The translations under genes and the position numbers were made by a program. A stretch of DNA of 64,000 nt, from positions 14,977,001-15,041,000 of the forward strand of contig JAYKKT010000073.1 of NCBI GenBank assembly GCA_036023115.1, given 5' to 3'. Shown here in pieces: positions 57,297-64,000 of this stretch. Each line of letters starts with the position of its first letter. Position 1 is the first letter of the stretch. Below the pieces are notes generated by a model. The model was not told where the DNA came from. It searched no databases and was given only the letters and a program-made list of their open reading frames with translations. This DNA is from Brasenia schreberi. Taxonomy: Eukaryota; Streptophyta; Magnoliopsida; Nymphaeales; Cabombaceae.

Positions 57297-60200
57297 TATT
57301 AACTAGTTACAACTCACTCTTCTACAAAAACACACGACAACAATTTCCAATTCGTTAACACCCTCACAGACTTAATAACCATTTATAACTCCTTTTTACC
57401 TTAATTACAATTAAAATTACAACAATTCAACTTCAAGTAACACACGATCAATACAATCTGATCTCAATCAATCCATCTAATCGTAACTAAATTCGAGTAT
57501 AAACAACACGAATTACAACAAATTTTGTAGGTGCAAAGTCAATGTATAGATCCTGTCATGGTCACTCGAATTTGCCTCAAATGAACTCCGAATTCAGCAA
57601 TTTCACTACCAATTGACTCTGAGTATCATTGACATTCTCCAGTATCAATCCCGCAGATAACCGACGAATCTTCCCCCTTTAGATCGTCACCAAAACTCAT
57701 CGAAAAATCAGTCTAACCCACTCTCACCGACAGGTTGCAATTCTCGTCGCTCGTTTGTTTCTCTGTGATTGTGTTGATATGCTTCCTAGCCTTAAAATCA
57801 ACTCGATTAACTCTCAATCACATGTAATTTAGATGGAATTCCCTCCGAATTCTAGTAGAAATGGATGTCAAGATGAATTGATGTTCGTTATTGTGTTTCT
57901 TTCAAAAACATTCAAAAAATCATCACCAAATCACACGATCGACTCCTTGATCATGTTCTTTGTGCTCTGACCTATCGTTTCGTGATAGATCAAAAATAGA
58001 TCTACCAATTTCACAATAGAATTCACCTAGATCTGTTGTGTTGTTCTCAGCTCGTTTACATATCAAGCACTCACTTGATCAGAAACGCATCCGATTTTTA
58101 GTCGATTTGCACCCGATTTGTTGCAGTTCTTCATATATGCAACTCACGATCGTTCAAGAGCTTCTAGCAGTGACGATTACTCCTCGATGCGTGACCTTTG
58201 ATATCAAATTATTACATAACTTCAAGAAATCAATGTCCCATTGTTGGGTACACACGGGTGGTTACATCTTTCTCTTAGAATAAGATAAAAACACGAAAGA
58301 AGCATGTACCTGACTCAAACTGCCTTCGACTATGCCTTGACCGAGTAATGGAAGTAATCACACGAGAAAACAATGTAGAGAGGATGAGAGAGAGTGTGGT
58401 TTCTATAACTACGGATTAGAGAATCCCTAATCTCGCTTATAATAAAGACGATAGATCTTGAATCATGTATCTGATCTAAATGGCATACCTCTTCGCCTCT
58501 AATCACTCCCGCATAGAAACCATTTGTCCGTGAGATCAAAACTTTTCGTACAAAAAGGTAGACTGAAGATAATTTCTAAACCCATATAGATGTGCACGTG
58601 TGTGGTCATGCATCTCCTCCTCGAGCTCTTTGAACTAAGGTTCATGAGCTACCCAACTATATAAAAGGACATGTGCTTCCACTCATAAACATGTAACTAA
58701 AATTTATTCTTGATTATCTCATGCACATGTCCCTCACTCAAAAATGTGACTTTTATACTTTAGGACTTTTACATGTACCAAAATGCATATAAGAATACTA
58801 ATTATGAACTAAATATAATTAATACATATCAATTTAATTAATCTAATCATTAATTAACATTAATTCCAATAGCACACACCACGTACCCATTAAGGAGAAA
58901 TGTCTTTAAAAATAAATTTGCTAAACATTTGCATAAACAATCCATAGTCAAAAGAAAAAAAGACAGCATAGTTAAGCTTCACCAATTGAATTATCCTTTC
59001 AAAGGCACAAGAGACAGCAGAAGTGTATTGATTAAGACATTTGCTAAACATGTTATCAGCATGGGACTAAGATATGTTTAGGATTTTCATTTATGTGGAA
59101 ACATGAATGTGAGTTGTTATATTGAAAATGTGTATTGATTACGAAATAAGAGTTGTACTTTAAATACAATTGACAAAAGATACAACATGAAAAACCACTA
59201 AATAGTAGGAGGAAACCATTGTATCCTGATTAAGATCATATAGCTAAGTGAGAGATGATAACTCCTGAAGTTAATGGCCATAAGGTCTCATGTGTAACAG
59301 TCAGAATACAAGAGAAGGGCTCCCTCTCGTATTTCATGACTAGTATTTCCAAAAATAAAATATAAAACCGTTTTGCTAATAAAACAACAATTAACTTTTA
59401 ATTGGATCGAGGGAGCTGTTACAACAGTGGAGTCGTTTTCACTTGACTTTAATGGACATCCAAGGCAGGAAAAATAGAGGCACAAGATAGAAAGGAGAGA
59501 GAGAAAAGAATTACAGATATACAATCTCCGATTGCTGCTGCTCTCTCTCTCTTAGACTTTCTCCATGCAAAACCACCTTGAAGAAGACGTGTCAGGCGGT
59601 TCAAGCCCAACGGTGTCGCTCTGCTGCACGAAAATTTCAACATTCGTATCAAAGCGAATATCGGTTCTTAATAACCCAAACAAATATTTATTTTTAAGGA
59701 GCGTCTTGAGGTCCGCATCTATACTCTAGATAATTCGGTATCCTCCTTAGAAGGATTATATCAAGCTACAAAATAAGATCTGAAGCATCAAGACTAATTA
59801 TAGTCTTTTACGAAATATCTTTTTTATCATTCAATCTGTGGCTTGCATTGTTATGATTTACAAGTTTTTTGTTTCAAAATAAAAAGAAGAAGAAATTAGA
59901 AAGATGAATTAGGAACTTATCTTAGTGATTCATTCTCGATTCATCGAAGAAATCATATACTTGTTAAGTCGTCGGTTTTTTAAATCACATCTTAATCTGA
60001 TTCCATTGTTCTTTGCATCAGGCTCCTTGAGCTACATCCACAAACAAAGAACGTCAATAGGCAGTTATTACGATCTGGATAATAAGGACTAGAAGAAATC
60101 TGACCGGGTACAATAAAGCTTCATTGAATCAAATAAATTACAACAAAACAAAGGAAAGCAGAAGTCACGGGAACAACTCAAGGCAAATACGAGCAAATTG

Positions 60201-61039
60201 TTTCTGCCCTTAAACTCTGAGTTTTTCTTGAGGTTCTTCCCGCAGATTGTTTCCTGAAACTCTCACATAGATAACAAACAAAAAACGGGAAGCTAAGCAC
60301 GCGAATATTGACGAACAAGAACAAAACCTTCGGTAATCTCTGCTAAATGAAACATTCATCCTAAACCAAAAAGTAGGTTTAGGTCCGGTAGTCCTTTTTA
60401 CAGAAAGGTATACAAGAACAAGTTTTCTGAAGAAGGGAAAGGATACAGATCGAAATCAGCACATCTGATCCAGCAGAATGACGAGTAACAGTAACGAAGT
60501 TCCATCTTGTTTTTCTTCATTCCCATCTTCATCACCTGTTCTTGAAACGCCTATTTTTTTTCATTTCCCATCTCTATCTATCACTGGGACAGAAACCCTC
60601 TCTGTGTTTTTTGCAGAACCAAAAGGAGAACCGTCTGGTATGCGACAAGCTCAAACCAGGAAACAATAATCCCAGTTTAAGGGCCGAAAATACTTTCTTG
60701 ACCCCACTAGATTTTATTATTACGATAGTGCCACACGTATTCTTCTATCAGATAAATTGCTTATTATTCTGCTTCTTGTCCATTATTTTTTATACTTCAG
60801 TCTTGGGTGCTAGACCTTTTTTTCGTTGAATATTTGTCAAATATTAAATATAAAAAAATGGCATTTAGAGTATTTGTCTATGAATTAGCTAAAACTCAGA
60901 AATGGTATGGTTTGAATTTTCAAACTTGAAAAAGACGTATTCCTTTGGCTTTGACACCAAAAGAGAAAGCTTATAAAAAATAACAACCCCAAAAAGAGAA
61001 AGCTATAAAACTTTCTATAGAGATAACATTATGGCCAAA
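57297..61039. other. Intergenic, possibly with an undelimited gypsy LTR
   Basis: No supported gene. The first part (57.3-58.6 kb) lies upstream of the gypsy gag and may include leader or LTR sequence, but no matching LTR was found at the other end. The rest is AT-rich without recognised features. Confidence 0.4.
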
Positions 61040-62870
61040 GCCAGAATATTAACTTATATAAAATTTATATGAAAGATTATCTAATTAAGGTCTTCGAGGA
61101 ATGCAAAACAAAAAAAAACTGTTTGATGAAGGAGTCAAACAATATAATCAAACATGTGAATAAGATGCTCGACATTGCTAGAGACTTAGTTTTGTCTAAC
61201 ACAATAATCAAAGATCTAATGCAAATCTCAACTATATTGAACTGTCTACTTTCTTCATGGGACATAGTCACCATAGCCCTTAGGATTAACTTTTAAGGTA
61301 CCCTAGCAAAGCTCCCCTCAAATTGGTAATTAAACAAGAGCACCTAAATAAGGGTAAAAAGAAAAAACTCCTAACATGGGACAACCTTAACTACAACTCC
61401 ATAAACCACCAGAATAAAAGAAAACAAAATAAAAAATTTAGCAAATTTAACAAAAGAAAAGTCAAGCATTTAAGAAATTGTAGGGATCAACTTCTTGAGT
61501 AAAGTGTTTCAATTATAGAAAATTGAGATACTACAAAAAGGAATGTCACAATCATAAGAAGAGTGACAACAACACTAAGCAAGAATGCTCAAAAGAGAAG
61601 TGTAAAGTAGTTTGTATAAACTCTGAATGCCTTCATCTGGACTAGGATATTTCTTGTTGGTGGATCAACTTTGGAGCAACGTGTCACATCTCAAAGAGCA
61701 AGAATAAAGCAATCGACCTCAAAGAGTACCGACCTAAAGAACATCGAATCTATATGAGAAACAACACTTATTCCGATGTTGAAGGAGTTGGATCCTTTAG
61801 GATCAATATAGCAAGCACACTTGTCTTACTAACTGATGTATTAATTATGTACTCTATTAGGCACAATTTAGTCTTTGTGCATGTACTGATAAAAAAGGGC
61901 TTTAAGGTTAGATTTTTTTATGAAAAGGTGATCATAGGGAAACATGATCGTGTATATTTTATTGATATTTTTTATTCACATTATGGTTTGTTCAAACTCA
62001 ACTCATTCAATAATGAAGGATCATCTACTTCTTCTACTTATATTGAATGTGCAATGCTTGATGAAATAAATGTTTGATATAGAAGGTTAGGACACTTGGT
62101 CTTAATAAGTTAAAGAAATTAGCAACCTTTGACTTATTACCTACATTTGATGAAACAACTTTCAACAAATATGAAGCTTGCATTAAAGAAAAAATAACGA
62201 TAAAACCTTTTCCCAAATAAGTAAGAAGAGTCATGAGTTTACTAGAAATAATACACACTCATATTTGTGGACCTTTTAGAATATGGTCACATAGTGGAAA
62301 GATTTATTTTATAACCTTTATTGATGAATATTCGAGGTATATATATTGTCACATAAATTAGAGGCATTGAACACATTCAAAGAACATAGACAAGAAGTAT
62401 AAAACAATTAGTGTACACAATTAAAGTGTTAAGGTATGACCGAGGTAGTAAATACACTTCAACCGAGTTTTCTAAATATTGCAAAGAACAAGGTATAACT
62501 AGGCAAAATACAATGTCTAGGACAACTCAATAAAACGGTGCAGTTGAACGATATAACATGACTCTTTTAAATATGACAAAGTCCATATTAAGAGATGCTT
62601 CTCTACCTAAGGTATTTTGGAGAGAAGTAGTGTCTACAATTATGTACATCTTAAATAGAATTTCTTATAAGATTGTGTCATCTATACCATATGAGTTGTG
62701 ATGTGCTAAAAAATCATGTCTAAGTCACCTATAGAGGTGGGGCTTTGTAGCACATGAAAAGATCTTAGATCAATCCAATAAATTAGATAGTAGATCTTTA
62801 AGGTGTATCTTTATTGAATACCCAAAATTATTAAAAGGGTATCATTTTATCACAAGGACCTCAAATTGAT
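61040..62870 (+). mobile_element. Second Ty1/copia retrotransposon, gag to integrase, degenerate
   Basis: In order: gag (61069-61296; ISTILNCLLSSWDIVTIALR, the UBN2-type end), a decayed zinc knuckle near 61505 (FNYRKLRYYKKECHNH), protease near 61658 (WWINFGATCHIS, where the catalytic DSG has become NFG), GAG-pre-integrase (61754-62210) and integrase (62250-62850, IHTHICGPFRI, VLRYDRGSKYTSTEF). No reverse transcriptase follows before the copy ends at about 62870. Stops are frequent. Confidence 0.8.
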
Positions 62871-62999
62871 GAGCCCATTCTTAAAAGTGGGATGACAACG
62901 TCGATCGGGCCAATAAGTGAAATATCTCTATACTTAAATATTTTCAAAAATCTCAATAATGTACAAAAGATCAATAATTAAGATCATTAAGTAAAAACA

Positions 63000-63219
<220 letters not shown>

Positions 63220-63227
63220 TGACAGTG

Positions 63228-63312
63228 GACAGGATCAGGGTGTGTTAGCAACCAGCCCTTACTCAAAAATTGAGGATTGAACCCGCTCTAGCAAGTAGAT
63301 CACATGATATTG
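63228..63312 (-). mobile_element. SINE-like repeat, family 2, copy B (inverted)
   Basis: On the minus strand, GTTAGCTCTGCAATATC, GAGCGGGTTCAATCCTCAAT and GGCTGGTTGCTAACAC run in order. The B-box and GTTGCTAAC block match 51318-51400. It lies directly beside microsatellite element copy 5. Confidence 0.4.
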
Positions 63313-64000
63313 CAGAGCTAACACTATACAATGTTTTGTATAATTTAATAATTTGTAGAGTTGGTGTAAATATAAGTACAGACAAGGTTAGATCATTATG
63401 AATAACATAATTTAATAATATATTGTTTTAAATAAAAGTAATTCACCTAATTAAAATAGTAATTTTTAAAAGATGGAAACAAAACTCCCGTCATTATGAA
63501 GATATCCAAATTCGTAGAGCAAATTTATAAACCAAAAAACTCGGACCACATTTTGACCCTTTATATTTAATTTATATTATAAAAAAGAAATATGCGGAGG
63601 TTTTATAAAAGAAGTAGACCACATTTTGACCCTTTATACTAAAAGACCCAAGGTTTTCTAGCTTGAAATCACGTTTTTATAATTGTTTTAATCAATAAAT
63701 TGAAACCATTACTTGCTTTCTTGTCTCATGGTATTATTTACGGAGGATGACAACTGACATATTATTCTCCAACACATAATTGTGTCATGGTATGAGCTTC
63801 ACGAGCTGGTCTGGTTAGGTCTTTTAGTTTGTTTTTGATACAAGGTTTCAAGAGAATTAGATATTGATATTCGGTAATCACATTTCAAAATTTTATGGTG
63901 CATCTAACTTGAAATCGGTTATTGGTCTGAAATTGGGGTTCTGAAAACCCAAATTAAGTTGAAGACTTCAGCACTAAGAGAGAGAGAGAGAGGGGGGGGA
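63313..64000. other. Intergenic, nothing recognised
   Basis: AT-rich. The phrase ACCACATTTTGACCCTTTAT occurs at about 63546 and 63620. A new AG array begins at 63978 and runs off the window edge. Confidence 0.5.

Noticed and set aside
57297..58600. LTR of the Ty3/gypsy element
   Set aside because: No matching copy could be seen at the 3' side (52.9-53.4 kb), so LTR limits would be guesswork.
60478..60829. Short secreted-protein-like frames
   Set aside because: Two overlapping plus-strand frames with hydrophobic stretches but AT-rich, without conserved text or promoter signals; not supported.

Overview
The window is nuclear DNA of a flowering plant. Evidence: three plant-type gene families with spliceosomal introns (two pectate lyases and a LEA protein), a 9-cis-epoxycarotenoid dioxygenase (NCED), the C-terminal exons of an ATRX/CHR20-type chromatin remodeller, and many decayed plant retrotransposons (RTE-clade LINEs, Ty1/copia, Ty3/gypsy), SINE-like repeats and long (AT)n/(AG)n microsatellites. 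The species cannot be fixed from sequence alone. Genes are GC-rich islands in AT-rich, repeat-laden DNA.

Layout. 1-5115: a gag-like fragment, a microsatellite-bearing repeat, and a degenerate RTE LINE (minus strand, 1442-4297) bounded by a 14-bp target-site duplication. 5116-6377 (+): last exons of a CHR20/ATRX homologue, broken by a frameshift and a Trp-to-stop change. 8606-11330 (-): a second, more decayed RTE LINE. 12983-14722 (+): an intronless NCED6-like gene, intact in its catalytic domain with all four iron-binding histidines, but with an in-frame TGA between transit peptide and catalytic domain. 17239-26494 (-): pectate lyase 1 in six exons with long introns. 26.6-40.4 kb: no supported gene; it holds tandem duplications, microsatellites and a scrambled Ty1/copia element (31.85-35.56 kb). 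40631-43861 (+): pectate lyase 2 in five exons. 44422-45255 (-): a three-exon LEA gene, convergent with pectate lyase 2, with a TATA box and a G-box. 46825-47304 (-): a possible small nuclear-protein gene of unknown function. 47.3-64 kb: a LINE 3' end, an RNase H fragment, SINE-like repeats, a Ty3/gypsy element (53.3-57.3 kb, minus) and a second Ty1/copia element (61.0-62.9 kb, plus).

Functional links are loose. NCED makes the ABA precursor, and the LEA gene carries ACGT-type ABA-response-like motifs. The two pectate lyases are paralogues in inverted orientation, about 14 kb apart, with the same splice phases through the catalytic region; they would act on de-esterified pectin in the cell wall. 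I found no novel multi-gene system. The observations most worth checking are the in-frame UGA in the otherwise intact NCED, a dispersed element family that carries compound microsatellites, a pectate lyase intron that is mostly microsatellite, and an inferred GC-AG intron in the LEA gene.
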